A stretch of 64,000 bases of DNA from Paguma larvata (lineage: Eukaryota; Chordata; Mammalia; Carnivora; Viverridae): NCBI GenBank assembly GCA_030068075.1, contig CM057823.1, positions 12,248,485 to 12,312,484 on the forward strand, given 5' to 3'. Under the pieces are notes generated by a model. That model was not told the DNA's origin. It worked only from the letters and a program-made list of their open reading frames with translations, and ran no database searches. A program made the position numbers and the translations under genes. Positions 1-11,274 of the stretch are shown here, piece by piece; the stretch's first letter is position 1, and every line of letters begins with the position of its first letter.

Positions 1-267
1 GAGATTACATTTTTTACATACAAATTGGGCATTATTTTGGCTTCATGACAATTAAAACTACCAGCACTGAACAGTCTATTGATTGGTACCTGCTAATTAA
101 TACTGAGAATTAACAGTTTCACTAAACGTCTTCTTAAGCATTTTTAATGCCAACCTGATTTAAAATATTTGAGTTGAGCTTGTGCAACTGTTACAACAAA
201 ATTTTTCTACAATGCTTTGTTATAAAGTTTAACAAATACATCATAGTCTAAAGAACTTGGTACATAC

Positions 268-417
268 ATACGCATCAGTGGCTGCATACAGTCTCTGATC
301 CTCAGTAAGAGGAAAATTACTCCAATTGCTACAGCAGACAGATCTGTCTTTCAGAAGCTGTTTGCCAAAGAGATGTTTAACCAAACCATTGAGGCTCCAG
401 GTCTCTTTACATTTCAG
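268..417 (-). CDS. WRN: WRN exon 6 (exonuclease motif III)
   Basis: 150 nt, 50 codons (residues 169-218), acceptor TTACTTCCAG and donor TAT/GTATGT. It encodes the helical stretch [16 protein letters not shown] and the LYAATDAY motif with Y212 and D216 of the DEDDy active site. The next exon lies beyond the window; positions 1-267 are intron 6. Confidence 0.96.
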
Positions 418-3400
418 CTGGAAGTAAAGAAAGATCAACATTGCAAAAAATTATTTCTCTTTTCAGGTGCTCCTAGATACCACCAACTGACCAAGCCACA
501 AATAAGGTTGGAAATGTTGTACTAAAATATATGGCAGAGATAGTCCTTGATAAACTTCCCATCATTAAAAACCTCATTTGCAGTCCATATTATAAGAATT
601 TAACTCTGGAATTTCCCCAATGTAGGTAATTAAAATTCTTGGACTATAAAACTACTGTTCATGGAAAAAAGTTAGATAGGTTGGTAGGCTTTCTACCCAG
701 TCCACTGAATACTTGGCGAAACATGAGAATTCAGCCCAATGAATACATTAATAAAATATGTGAAATAAGGATGATGGAACTGATGGCCAAACTTCCACTA
801 AGCATCATTCCACAAGAGCTGCATTATGCTTTCCCTGAAAAAAGAAAATATTGATATAAATGGATCAAAGAGAAAAACTTGAAATACAATACTTAAATTT
901 GCAAATATATGAAACAAACTAAATGGGTGGGGTGGACCTTCCTTTAAAGCACCTTTCTAAGGCAATGGGTTAGAGCTGCAGATTTTCATTATGGAATACG
1001 CCTTTGGGACTTCTTTACTGTTACAGTAACATGCAGCTTAAATAATTTTTTTCAGGGGCGCCTGGGTGGCTCAGTCGGTTGGGCGTCCGACTTCAGCTCA
1101 GGTCATGATCTCACAGTCCATGAATTCGAGCCCCGTGTCAGGCTCTGTGCTGACAGCTCAGAACCTGGAGCCTGCTTCAGATTCTGTGTCTCCCAATCTC
1201 TCTGCCCCTCCTCAACTCGTGCTCTGTCTCTCTCTCTCACTCTCTCAAAAACAAATAAACATTAAACAAATTAAAAAATAATTATAACAATTTTTTTAAA
1301 ATATCTAACATACAGATAGATGGGACATTCTGTGAAACACAAATTTATCTTCTTCATGAAAATAATATATGTATTATATCTACCCTTTTTTTTAAGTTTC
1401 TTATTTAAATTCCAGTTAGTTAATGTACAGTGTTATATTCGTTTCGGGTGTATAATGTGGTGAATGAACACTTTTAACACCTAAGCTCCTCACAAATGCA
1501 CACCTTATGCCTACCTTTTCATTAGCAACATCTGTCAGCTCCACAAAACTCTTCAATTTGATGTCAAAGTCCTTTAGAAGTTTCCACTGATCTCCTTGGA
1601 TTCCTACACCTGCTTTTTTAATTGCTTCATTTTCAAGCAGCATTTTTAATCCCTGAGGAAAAACTGTAATATTTAATTATTATTCCCATAGGTCCTTCCA
1701 AGTATTATTGATTTATTTCCTACTTCTTACACACTCTGTTTATATTTAAATTTATATTTATGTTAAGTTTAATTCAGAAGCACATTCATCTTGAGTATTT
1801 CCTTTCTTACCTAAAGCAAAGTCCTGACAGATAAATGACAAGAAAAACAACTGGTTTGAATGCTTCCTCTGCCAACACTAACAGTATATTCCAGATCATG
1901 CAGCCCCTCTAAATTTCAGTTATCTTATTGTCCAAAACAGGAATAATACCAATGCCTGACGGAATGCTGTAAACATTAAACAAAACAAGGATGTGAGGGG
2001 CATCTGGGTGGTTCAGTAGGTTAAGCATCTGACTCTTGATCTCAGTTCAGATCATGATTTCATGTTTCATGGGACCAAGTCCCACACAGGGCTCTATGCT
2101 GATAGCGCAGAGCCTGTTTGGGATTCTCTCTCCCTCTCTCTCTGCCCTTCCCCTGCTTGAGTTCTTGCTTTCTCAAAATGAATAAATAAACTAAAAAAAA
2201 ATAGGGATATGAATGATATAGGTGAAAATGAATACTTCAATAAATTTAAAGTTAAAAAAATAAAAATAATAAAAAAGTAAATAAATAAAATAAATAATTA
2301 AACAATTATAAGTGATTAATTAATTAGTTAATTAATTAATTAAAAGGGGGTGTTGGGTGGTTCAGTCAGTTAAGCTTCCAACTCTTGATTTCAGCTCAGG
2401 TCATGATCTCACAGTCATGAGTTCAAGCCCTACGTCGGGCTCTGCACTGGAGCTCCATGCTGGGAGTGGAGCCTACTTAGGAAAATAAAATAGGGATGCC
2501 TGGGTGGCTAAGTTGGTTAGGCGCCCAACTTCAGCTCACGGTTCATGAGATTTTTAAAAAAATTAAATAAAAATAAATAGAAAGAAATAAAGGAATAAAT
2601 GAATGAATGAATATAATGTGATGAAAGAAGCGGAAGCTAAATCAAAAGCTTAATTCTGTAGGGATAAAGTTGACATTATACAACTATCAACCATATAAAA
2701 ATGAAACAAAGAGATACCAACCTGACATGGAAGAAATATGAAACAAGTAACATTTGCTCTCTGACACACATAACTGAATCAGTGCAACCCTGCCCTGCTT
2801 CCCTGGAGTGTATACTGGTGGCCATTCCATGTCAAATCCTACCACGTCTCCAATAGACAGACTCATGCTAAAGGGGGAAAAATAGTGTAAATTAAATATA
2901 TTAAAATTTTAACTTCTGCATAAATTCTGCATTCAAAAAAATTAAAAGACAAACCACATATGGTAGAAGATATTTATGATACAAATAACTGGTAATGAAT
3001 AGCCAGAAATATTAAAATTTCTTAAAAAGTCCCTAAGAAAAAGATAATACTCTAAAATAAAGAAAATGAAATATATGAACAGGCAATTTTCGAAAGAAAA
3101 TCCAAATGGCCAATAAATCCAAGTAAATAATGTGAAGACACAAAATCTCACTTGAAATCAGATGCAAATTAATCAATACAATTTCATAAATATATGACTG
3201 GCAACAATTAAAGCCTCACAATATCAAATGAAAGAAAGATACCTACAAGTGGGACCTTTCATATACTGGTGAATGTTAAATTAGTAAAATCCTCTTGGAA
3301 AGGCCTTTAACAATATTTAGCTGAAGATATATTTAGCTGTTATATTTAGCAGTTATATTTAGCTGTTACCTGCAAGTTTTTCTCATAAATATATCAAACT

Positions 3401-6400
3401 CTCATATGTGCAGAACCAGACAGATGTTTAAGAATGTTCGTTGCAGGGGCGCCTAGGTGGCTCCATCAGTCAAGCGTCTGACTTCAGCTCAGGTCATGGC
3501 ATCACAGTCATGACATTGAGCACCTGCAACAGGCTCTACACCAGACGTGGAGCCTGCTTAAGATTCTCTCTCTCCCTCTGCCCCACCCTCGCTTGTGCAC
3601 ACACACACACTCTCTCTCTTTAAAAAAAAAAAAAAAAGTAGAGATATAACAGAAAACATGTAACATGTGAGGAAATGCTAAACACTGAGCTCATGATAGA
3701 AGTTATCCTGGAGGGCTGTGGAGGGGAGAATCAGAAAGGACATGCCTGGGGCTTCAGTTGTATTTTATCATAACATTTCTTAATAGAGATTTGAAAAAAA
3801 ATTGGTATTAAGATTTGCTAAAGCTATGTGGGAGGAATATGGGGTTGGTTATATTATTTTCCATTATTGTTTGTATTTTCCCATTCTACATTTTAAAAAT
3901 TAAAAATATACATAACAAAAAAATCTCAACCTTGGCTTTGGGCCAAGATGGAGTAACAAGGATCACACATACCTTTCCTCCACGAACAAACAGAAAATTG
4001 GACAAAATCGGTAAACCACAGTTTTCAGACACTGAGCAATAGGCAGTATAGGACTCTGCTCTCTGAGGGAAAGGAAACAACGGGGGAGCCCCACTGTGGC
4101 CCCTGCTTTCTGTGTGGAACACCTTCCAAACAGAGCATGGAGGCGAAACCAGAGCAGAGCACTGAGTTAGGGAGACAGAGTTCAGAGCCTGAGACGCAGA
4201 GGACCTGGAAGCTGTGGGTGGTTTCTGGAGAAAGGGGAGCTGGGCAAGAAAGAAACTGAACAAAGAACAACCAAGGAATCATCAGAGGAACAACTCCTAG
4301 TGCTTACATGCAAGGAAGAGGCATTAAAGTTCTGAAAAGTCACAGAGGAGATTCCTGTTGATCACCTGGGGCAGTCGGCAAAGACGCAGGAAGGGTCACC
4401 CCTCATCACAGGCCTAAATCATTCCCAGAGTAAAGACTTCTAAAGACCTGTTCTGGGGCGCCCGGGTGGCTCAGTCGGTTAAGCGGCCAACTTCGGCTCA
4501 GGTCATGATCTCACGGTCTGTGAGTTCGAGCCCCGCGTCGGGCTCTGTGCTGACGGCTCAGAGCCTGGAGCCTGCTTCAGCTTCTCTGTCTCCTCTCTCT
4601 CTGCCCTTCCCCTGCTCATACTCTGTCTCTATGTCTCTCAAAAATAAATAAACGTTAAAAAAAAAAATTAAAAAAAAATAAATAAAGACCTGTTCTAACA
4701 AGGCTTCAAAACAAAGGCTCAGGGCATCCAGCCAGGTGGCCTCGGGTCAGCCAAACATCCGACTTCAGCTCAGGTCATGATCTTACAGTTCATGAATTCG
4801 AGCTCCACATCGGGCTCAATGCTGTCAGCAAAGAGCCCCCTTCAGATCCTCGGATCCCCTCTCTCCGGCCCTCACCCACTTGTGCACTCCCAGAAAGAAA
4901 TTTTAAAAAATAAAATATAAATAAATGAATGAATGAATAAATAAGGCTCAAAAGGTAAAAGCTGGTCTTCAGGTAACTTAACAGCCTAACAGAGCAAAGC
5001 TCCTTTCTTTGAAAAAAAAAAAAAAAAAAAAAACAAAAGCAAATCCAACATTTAACAAGGTAAAATCACAATGTCTAATCAAAATTGCCAGCCATTAGGA
5101 TAAAACAGGAAAATGTGACCCCATCCAGGATAAAAATCATTTCATAAAAAAAAATAATAACTAAAATAATGGAATTAACAGATAAGCACACTAAAACAAT
5201 CATTATAAATATGCTATGTTCAAATATTTAAAAGAAAACATGAATAGGATGAGAGCCAAAATGGAAGATATTTTTAAAAAGAAACAAAAGGAACTTCTAG
5301 AGATGAAAAATACAACAAAATTAAAAATTCACTGAAGGGGATGACAGACACTAAAAAGGAAAAAAAGTCAACTTGCAGACATTGCAAAAGGAACTATTCA
5401 AACTGAAGAACAGAGAGAAAAAGAATTAAGGAAATAATAAAATACTGAAAGAGAAGAGAGCTACATGACCAACGACACAGGATTAAGTAATCCAACCTAT
5501 GTGTATAGAGGCTGCCAGAAGGAAAAGAGTAACAGGGTGAGAAAAAAAAATCTAAAGAAATTTTTTCAATTTGATGGAACTATAAAGCCACAGATCCAAA
5601 AAGCTCAATGAAACCCCAAGCAGGATGAAGACAAACCACATTACACAAAGGCACGTCATAATCTAAATTTTTTTTAATGTTTATTTATTTTTGAGAGAGA
5701 AAGACACAGGGCCTGAGCAGAGGTGGGGCAGAGAGGGAGACAGAATCCGAAGCAGGCTCCAGGTTCCGAGCTGTCAGCACAGACCTCACGTGGGCTCGAA
5801 CCCATGAACTGTGAGATCATGACCTGAGCTGAAGCCAGACATTCAACCTACTGAGCCACCCAGGTGCCCCTGACACATCATAAGCTAATTGTTGAAAACC
5901 TGTGATAGCAAAAATCTTTAAGGTGGTCAGTAGAGGCTAAAAACAAACTTGCCTGTCTTTCCTAATATACACAGAATTTATCAGAACTACATTCCTCAAA
6001 TCACTTATGCTTATTGCCTTCAGATAGGACATGCTATAGTGACAAAGGTTAAGATGGTGGAGTTAATATACAGTCGTAAATGACAGATTCTCCTTTCTCT
6101 GTGAGATAGATTTGTTCTATAGAAGGAGACCCAAAGTGGCCAGTTAACTGTATGTAGTAGGAGTGAGGACACCTGAATAGTATTTCTAGAATTCATCTAC
6201 CACCAGGAGATAATAGTAAATAGCTAAACTTAACTCTGCTTCTTTTAACCACTGCACTGTAATAGTTAAAAAAAAAAAAAAAAAAAAGATATAACAACTT
6301 CAAGGAAGATCTACTACTTCCCCTTATAAAATGTTCAAGCGCCTCAGATTGTATTATCGCAGAGTCCTAATTTAATAAGCCGATTTTTAAAAATACTAAC

Positions 6401-8093
6401 AGTCTGGGGGCACCTGGGTGCTCAGTCAGTTAACTGACTCTTGGTTTTGGCTCAGGTCACCATCTCATGGTTCATGAGTTCGAGGCCCGCATTGGACTCT
6501 GCCCTGACAGAGCCTACCTGGATTCTCTCTCTTGCTCTCTCTCTGCCCCTCCCCCACTCGCTCTATCTCTTTCTCTCAAAAATAAATAAATAAACTGAAA
6601 AAAAAAATACTAACAGTTAGGGCACCTGGGTGGCCCAATCATTAAGCATCCAACTCGATTTTGGCTCAGGTCATGATCTCATGATTTGTGAGTTCAAGCC
6701 CTGCTTTGGAAGTCTCTCTCCCTCTCTCTCTCTCTGTCCCTACCCCATGTGCTCTCTTTCTCTCTCTCTCAAAATAAATAAAGTAAACTTCGAAAAAAAT
6801 AGTTCTATACCTCTGAAGTATTAAAAGCAACAAAAATTTAGCGAAAGTATGGAAAGGCTCATGAATGAACAAACAGGTATACATTACACATTTAATCCAG
6901 TGACTTGAAGGGTTTTTTAATGTAAAATTAGAACTTGTCAAGTGATATTCCAAACGTAGAAATAATTATCTATAGAATATATCTTAACTGTAAAGTTCAT
7001 ATACTTATACTGCCATAATAGTTATCTTAAATGAAACTAGGAAATTCAAATCTCTTACCTAATATCTTCTGATAGAAAAGAACAATCGCTAGCTTCATAA
7101 CTATAAATAATGGATCCAGTGAACTCTAAGAAGGGGAGGTCATCTTCAAAAACACTCTTCTGAATAGATGCCTTGAGTTAAAATTCCAAAAGGCACAAAT
7201 AAAGTTCACATTAAATAAGAAACATTCATGGAAATCATGAAGTTCAGTGAAGCATTCAAATTATAGTTCTAAGTTTTATCACTAATTTTCTAGAGACTTA
7301 ATGAAGTCATAAGGACAATGTACCAAAAATGGAGCCATCCATAATAAAATTATTTTTCTAAAGAGCTTATTTGTAAACTTACAATATTACGAATTTTCCT
7401 AAGAGCACTTATTTTATTAATGTTTTTCTGTAATTATATTTGTATTCTAGATGTAATAATGTTGACTTAAAATGCTTAAGACTGGCTGGTGGATCTTGAA
7501 TCTATGAAAACTTAAAACTTGCTACCCACAAAAATTCACCATAGTAAACACTGTCTAAGTTATCTAAATTAGAACATACTAGTAAGGTCAACCATACAAA
7601 TGTGATAAAAAGGTAAAGTACAGAGCAAGAATTCCCATTTTGTAAATCCAATTAAAATTTAATCCCATTCTACCATTCGATAACTAGTTGTGGTTCAGTC
7701 ACACAACAGAGATTCTAATTAAAAAAATGACGTGAAGTGTTGAAGACTGACTCATTTTACAGTGAAATTTACACTAAATTTCCCTGTATAAGAATTGGTG
7801 GGGCACCTGGGTGGCTCCATAGGTTAAGTGCCTGACTCTTGATATCAGCTCAGGTCATGATCTCACTCACCATTCCTGAGTTCTCCAGGAACCTGCTTGG
7901 GATTTCTCTCTCTCTCTCTCTCCCTCTCTCCCTCTCTCTCTCTCTCTCTCTCAAAAATAAACTAAAAAAACAAAAGAAGAACTGGTGAACTGCATACCTT
8001 TCTTTCTTCTACAGGACATCTCTCATTCTGCATAGACATCCATTCAGGAAGTTTCCGCTGCTGTGGAGTTGTTTCCAATTTTTTTTCATTCAT
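268..8093 (-). CDS. WRN: WRN RecQ helicase/exonuclease, N-terminal coding exons 2-6 (partial gene)
   Basis: Joined coding segments on the minus strand: 8093-7998, 7171-7059, 2867-2722, 1663-1515 and 417-268, giving residues 1-218; the gene continues past the left edge. WRN is a nuclear 3'-5' DEDDy exonuclease and RecQ helicase acting in replication-fork repair and telomere maintenance. The segments cover the start and nearly all of the exonuclease core. Seen: FDMEW (D82, E84), GVGIQGD (D143) and LYAATDAY (Y212, D216), the metal-binding and catalytic residues, at exactly the human numbering. Every junction has AG/GT borders and compatible phases, with no frameshift or stop. The start ATG has A at -3. 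Non-coding exon 1 lies 36 kb upstream. Family identity is certain from recalled human protein similarity; helicase, RQC and HRDC domains are outside the window. Confidence 0.97.
477..856 (+). pseudogene. Unidentified pseudogene-like fragment antisense in WRN intron 5
   Basis: One reading frame stays open from 477 to 856 except for a single TAA at 627, in DNA with about one-third GC where stops should be frequent. The conceptual protein looks gene-like (segments such as [22 protein letters not shown] and EICEIRMM-like [16 protein letters not shown]) and is unlike L1 or SINE translations. I do not recognise the parent. It has no introns and may be part of a processed copy; chance openness is the alternative. 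Confidence 0.35.
1055..1280 (+). mobile_element. Felid-type tRNA-Lys SINE (SINEC_Fc-like)
   Basis: Near full length: GGGGCGCCTGGGTGGCTCAG head, box-B-like GAGTTCGAG region (here GAATTCGAG), CT-rich body and A-rich tail. In WRN intron 5. Confidence 0.93.
1395..1475 (-). mobile_element. L1 3'-end fragment
   Basis: Antisense match to the carnivore L1 3' UTR end (TTAATTCCAGTTAGTTAA-like phrase and a following GTGTACAAT-like run). It ends only 40 bases from WRN exon 5. Confidence 0.5.
1515..1663 (-). CDS. WRN: WRN exon 5 (exonuclease motif II)
   Basis: 149 nt: two bases completing codon 119, then 49 codons (residues 120-168), ending GAAAAG/GTAGGC in phase 0. [15 protein letters not shown] holds D143, the third acidic ligand. 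The acceptor is AATATTACAG at 1664-1673; an in-exon CCTCAG eleven bases later would break the frame join and is rejected as the acceptor. Confidence 0.96.
1997..2203 (+). mobile_element. SINEC_Fc-like SINE
   Basis: Diverged head GGGGCATCTGGGTGGTTCAG, full body and AAATAAATAAA tail; in WRN intron 4. Confidence 0.9.
2204..2345. repeat. AAAT/TTAA simple repeat
   Basis: Low-complexity A/T sequence, ending in a TTAATTAA run at about 2313-2342 between two SINEs; probably an expanded SINE tail. Confidence 0.8.
2346..2491 (+). mobile_element. SINEC_Fc-like SINE, 3'-shortened
   Basis: Head and middle present; the CT body is missing before an AAAATA tail. Confidence 0.8.
2492..2580 (+). mobile_element. 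SINEC_Fc-like SINE head fragment
   Basis: GGGATGCCTGGGTGGCTAAG head and first 60 bases only, then A-rich sequence; adjacent to the preceding copy. Confidence 0.75.
2722..2867 (-). CDS. WRN: WRN exon 4 (exonuclease motif I)
   Basis: 146 nt between acceptor CCTTTAG and donor G/GTTGGT. It encodes residues 70-118 plus the first base of codon 119. [10 protein letters not shown] carries the metal ligands D82 and E84. [17 protein letters not shown] follows, with isoleucine at position 114, where human WRN is normally valine with a known V114I polymorphism. The donor is weaker than consensus (GTTGGT). Confidence 0.96.
3316..3370 (+). repeat. Short tandem repeat, TATTTAGC-type units
   Basis: About four imperfect copies of a 12-17 base unit with core TATATTTAGCTGTTA. 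Confidence 0.6.
3446..3638 (+). mobile_element. SINEC_Fc-like SINE inside old L1
   Basis: Recognisable head (GGGGCGCCTAGGTGGCTC), CT body with a CACACACAC run and 15-A tail. Confidence 0.88.
4455..4682 (+). mobile_element. SINEC_Fc-like SINE, young copy
   Basis: Well-preserved copy flanked by perfect 14-base target duplications TAAAGACCTGTTCT (4441-4454 and 4683-4696). Confidence 0.96.
4722..4942 (+). mobile_element. SINEC_Fc-like SINE, diverged
   Basis: Head rearranged, body and (AATG)n/AAATA tail present; flanked by AAGGCTCA-type repeats. Confidence 0.8.
5668..5870 (-). mobile_element. SINEC_Fc-like SINE
   Basis: Antisense copy from the T-run to CCACCCAGGTGCCCC; imperfect flanking repeats CACGTCATAA / CACATCATAA. 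Confidence 0.92.
6404..6603 (+). mobile_element. SINEC_Fc-like SINE
   Basis: Perfect 14-base duplication AAAATACTAACAGT at 6390-6403 and 6604-6617. Confidence 0.95.
6619..6801 (+). mobile_element. SINEC_Fc-like SINE
   Basis: Second copy immediately after the previous target duplication, with a CT body and AAATAAATAAAG tail. Confidence 0.88.
7059..7171 (-). CDS. WRN: WRN exon 3
   Basis: 113 nt, entering in phase 0 after acceptor CTCAAG and leaving after two bases of the Ser70 codon at AG/GTAAGA. It encodes residues 33-70, including [16 protein letters not shown], which leads into the first strand of the exonuclease fold. The length equals that expected for human exon 3. Confidence 0.95.
7801..7977 (+). 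mobile_element. SINEC_Fc-like SINE beside WRN exon 2 donor
   Basis: Target repeats AGAATTGGTG / AGAACTGGTG (right copy 7978-7987). The body has an expanded CT run (about 7907-7951). On the WRN strand the right repeat ends nine bases from the exon 2 donor G at 7997. Confidence 0.92.
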
Positions 8094-8134
8094 CTTTAAC
8101 AGACTCAAGTAGCAAAATCCAAAAAACAATTACT
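7998..8134 (-). CDS. WRN: WRN exon 2 (start codon exon)
   Basis: The coding part is 8093-7998, 96 nt for 32 residues beginning [14 protein letters not shown] and ending at a GAAAG/GTATGC donor in phase 0. The 5' UTR part reaches a TTATTCACAG acceptor, so the exon probably starts at 8134 (an AG two bases further in is an alternative). The ATG context AAAG-ATG-A has A at -3. The segment is poorly conserved compared with the exonuclease core, as is usual for the extreme WRN N-terminus. Confidence 0.93.
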
Positions 8135-10170
8135 CTGTGAATAAATACAGTGCAATCTTTGAAAGAAAACTCAGAGAGAGGCCTGCAGATATGACTGAAG
8201 AAACGAACATTCATATCTAAATGGCATTTGGCCCACACATAGGTTTTAAGAGATGGAATTGAAAAACAAAAGGAAACAGATATAATATGCTAGATCTAAT
8301 AACTATACATTTAGTATTTCTTCTTTTTAAAATAAGTGAGCCAGTTTAATTGAGTTCGAAGGTTCTAGCAATTTCAAAATCCTATTATTCTATGACTTCG
8401 ACCCTTTCAAAGAATAATCTTTATCTCACTACCAAAGACAATCACTGGGTGTACAAATTCTTATAAATTTCTGACATCTTTAATTTTCTTATCATCTCTC
8501 CTAAGATCTAAGTAAACTCAGCAAACTGTTGGACTTATTCACAAGTCTACTTGAAAAATGAATTTTTAGACAGAGAACAGCTTTTCTATAGTAAGGGTTT
8601 CTTTTAATTAAGCTCTTGGCCTAGTAAGTGAACAAATTTCCCTAAAAATAAGAGTTTCACGGGATATTTTTAAAAATCTGTTACTAGCTTTGAGGGCTCT
8701 TCCCAATGTAAACCACACTTCAAGAATAGTTATGAAAACACAATGAATAGAAACATGATATACTCTTTTTGTTAATGGCAAAAGGATCCATACCCTCAAG
8801 TGACTTAACATACTAGAAATTAAACAGTATCAGCAAGTATCCATTTTAATTACTCATTTTTCTCAAGCATAAACCCCCAAAACTGAGAATACTGGTAATT
8901 TATAAAGGAAAATGTTTAGAGATTACCCTAGCAAAATTTTCTATATAGAACCAACTCCACTACTCTTATGCATTAGGAAGGAAAGGGTTAACAGGAGGCT
9001 AGTAATACACTCTCCCTACTGGGGAAGAGAAAATGAAAGACCTCAACAACAGATCCCAAATAAATAAAACACTGATGACCTAAAACCAGATGGTAGCCCT
9101 ATAAACCTATCAATGGCATTTACTAGCAGAAAAATACAAAAGAGTACCTATCTAGAAAATGCTGTTTGCAAGATATAGCTCAACTATCTTGACTGCTTAT
9201 CATAAATACACCTGACATTATGGACTTACTAATTTATGACTGTAAACTGGGGAGTAGTCAAGTATGCTGTGTAATTAATAGAATATGAAACAGAAGGGTT
9301 CCAAAACCAAAACAATTTCCTTTGTGCAAAAAAAGGGGTTTCAAAACTGTTCTCTTAATCCAAAACCATAACATGGCCTATTGCAAAAGAAAAGGACATT
9401 TTTGGAATCTATGTCTGACAGTCTTGGGTTCCTCCAAAAAAAGAAAATGCCATCTGCACTTCGTGCTTGCCTGTATTTGAATCATTAACGAAGTTCTGAC
9501 ATTGGGTAAGATCTATGAATCACTGAATCAGAATGGACAACTCAAGTATGGGTGTTACCACTTGTATTGTATGTAATAAGATAAAACATACAAAATATAT
9601 GTTTTAGTCATTATAAAACATTTTACAAACGTTAGTAGTTATTAATATGTGTATATGTGTCGTAAACTCAAAACTCGTAACAGGAGAGTTAAAAGTTGAT
9701 GCCAAAATCTACTTTTATATATGGTCTGTTTTTAATCTTAAAATACTATTTTTATAAAGCTGAAAAACAAGTTTCTGCTATACACAGAATAGAGTTGCAA
9801 AACTGCCAGAAAATAGAGGTTTCTACAAATAATAGACAACTCTATAAAAACAACTACAAAATCTTGAAATTTTGTAAGTAATTCACTGATACTACCAAAA
9901 CAGAAATAAACTCCAGTAACTCTTCCCCACAGCCACCTATAACACTAAAACTGTTTTAATTTCAAGTGCTTAGTTTTCAGATGTAAAATACTCTCTTTTA
10001 CACACAAAATTCTGTCTAGATGCTTCCAGGCAAAGAACTGGAAAGTAAACTTGTTTACAAACCTAACATCTTTGTCAAATTTACTTACCTCTCAGGTCAG
10101 ATAAAAAGCATACGGAAAATTAAGTTGTAGAATAATTTGCAACAGGGAAATTCTTCAAGACACATGAGGA
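8135..10170. other. WRN intron 1, 3' part: no gene or clear repeat
   Basis: AT-rich unique sequence upstream of exon 2. It includes the probable polypyrimidine tract and branch region for exon 2. No SINE or recognisable LINE was seen in this 2 kb. Confidence 0.6.
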
Positions 10171-10367
10171 TTTTTTTCAAGTTTATTGATTTATTTTGAG
10201 AGAGAGAGCAGGGGAAGGAGAGAGAGACTGGGAGAGAGAGAATCCCAGGCAGGCTCCACATTGTCACCACAGAGCCTGACACAGGGTTCAATCTCAGGAA
10301 CTGTGAGATCATGACCTAAGTTGAAATCCAGAGTCAGACACAACTGACTGGGCCACAATGATGCCCC
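10171..10367 (-). mobile_element. SINEC_Fc-like SINE
   Basis: Antisense, T-run to GATGCCCC; flanks AAGACACATGAGG / AAGATACATGAGA. Confidence 0.9.
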
Positions 10368-10581
10368 AAGATACATGAGAATTTTAATTACTGATCAGAT
10401 AAAAGTTATTCTCATGAGGGAGCCAAGTAATTAACAAAAATTTTAATTTCTATAGTTAGTTGTTATGTTGTTGAGGATGAGCCTCTTTGAACCATCTTTC
10501 TCTAAAATGAAGTCTTTTTTCATTTCATAACACTTCGTCTTGAACCATTAAAGGACCTTAAATTCCTCTTTGAAATAAATA

Positions 10582-11274
10582 CAGATGGTCCCTGATTATT
10601 AATAGTTTGACTTACGATTTTTCGACTTTACAACAGTGCAAAAGCAATATACATTCAACAGAAACCACAATTCAGATTTGAACTTGGATCTTTTCTCCTG
10701 CTAGTGATACGTGGTATGATCCTCTGTGGTGATGCTGGGCAGCAGTGGTGAGCCACACCTCCCAGTTAGCCACACCGTCACAAGGATAAACAACCAACAC
10801 ACTGACAACCAACCATTCTGTAACCATGCAACCATTCTGGTTTTCACTTTCAGTACAATATTCAATAAATTACTTGAGATATTCAACACTTTATTATAAA
10901 ATAGCCTTTCTGTTAGATGATTTTTAACCAACTGTAGGCTAATATAAGTATTCTGAGCACATTTATGGTAAGCTAGGCTAAGCTGTGATGCTTGGGAGGT
11001 TAGATGTAAGAAACACTTTTGGTCTGGGCACTTGGGTGGCTCAGTTGATTAAGTGTCTGACTCTTGGTTTTAGCTCAGGTCATGATCTCACAGTTCATGA
11101 GTTCAAGCCCAACATCAGGCTCTGTGCTGACAACGCAGGGCCTGATTGGGATTCTGTCTCCCTCGCTCTCTGCTCCTCCCCCACTTGCTCGCTCTCTTTC
11201 TCAAAACTTAAAAAAAAAAAAAAAAAAGAAATACTTTTGGTCTATCGGGAAAGTCCTAAGTCAAGGAAGATCTG
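10582..11274. mobile_element. TA-flanked TIR DNA transposon (Tigger/pogo-like), carrying a SINE
   Basis: The left end CAGATGGTCCCTGATT and the reverse of the right end (CAGATCTTCCTTGACTTAGG) form imperfect inverted repeats, and the element is bordered by TA dinucleotides (10580-10581, 11275-11276). The inner sequence (CTTACGATTTTTCGACTTTA, GTGATGCTGGGCAGCAG) matches a mammalian-wide non-autonomous element I know but cannot name with certainty. Split by the SINE at 11026. Confidence 0.75.
11026..11226 (+). mobile_element. SINEC_Fc-like SINE inside the TIR element
   Basis: 17-base target repeats AGAAACACTTTTGGTCT / AGAAATACTTTTGGTCT (11009-11025, 11227-11243). Confidence 0.95.

Larger units (their letters stand above)
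3040..3920 (+). mobile_element. Ancient L1 (L1M-type) 3' fragment
   Basis: Degraded ORF2 end (phrases like GAACAGGCAATTTTCGAAAG and CAAATGGCCAATAAAT) followed by 3' UTR-like sequence; split by the SINE at 3446. WRN intron 3. Confidence 0.55.
3925..6050 (+). mobile_element. Ancient L1 5' half (5' UTR/ORF1 region)
   Basis: Starts near a GGGCCAAGATGGAGTAACA phrase typical of L1 5' UTRs; 5.2-5.66 kb resembles the mammalian L1M ORF1-region wording (CTTCTAGAGATGAAAAATAC, CCACAGATCCAAAAAGCTCA). Interrupted by three SINEs. Frames are broken throughout. Confidence 0.5.

Noticed and set aside
1066..1281. Recurrent short ORFs of the type [16 protein letters not shown] at many sites
   Set aside because: All are translations of the tRNA-derived SINE, which is non-coding.
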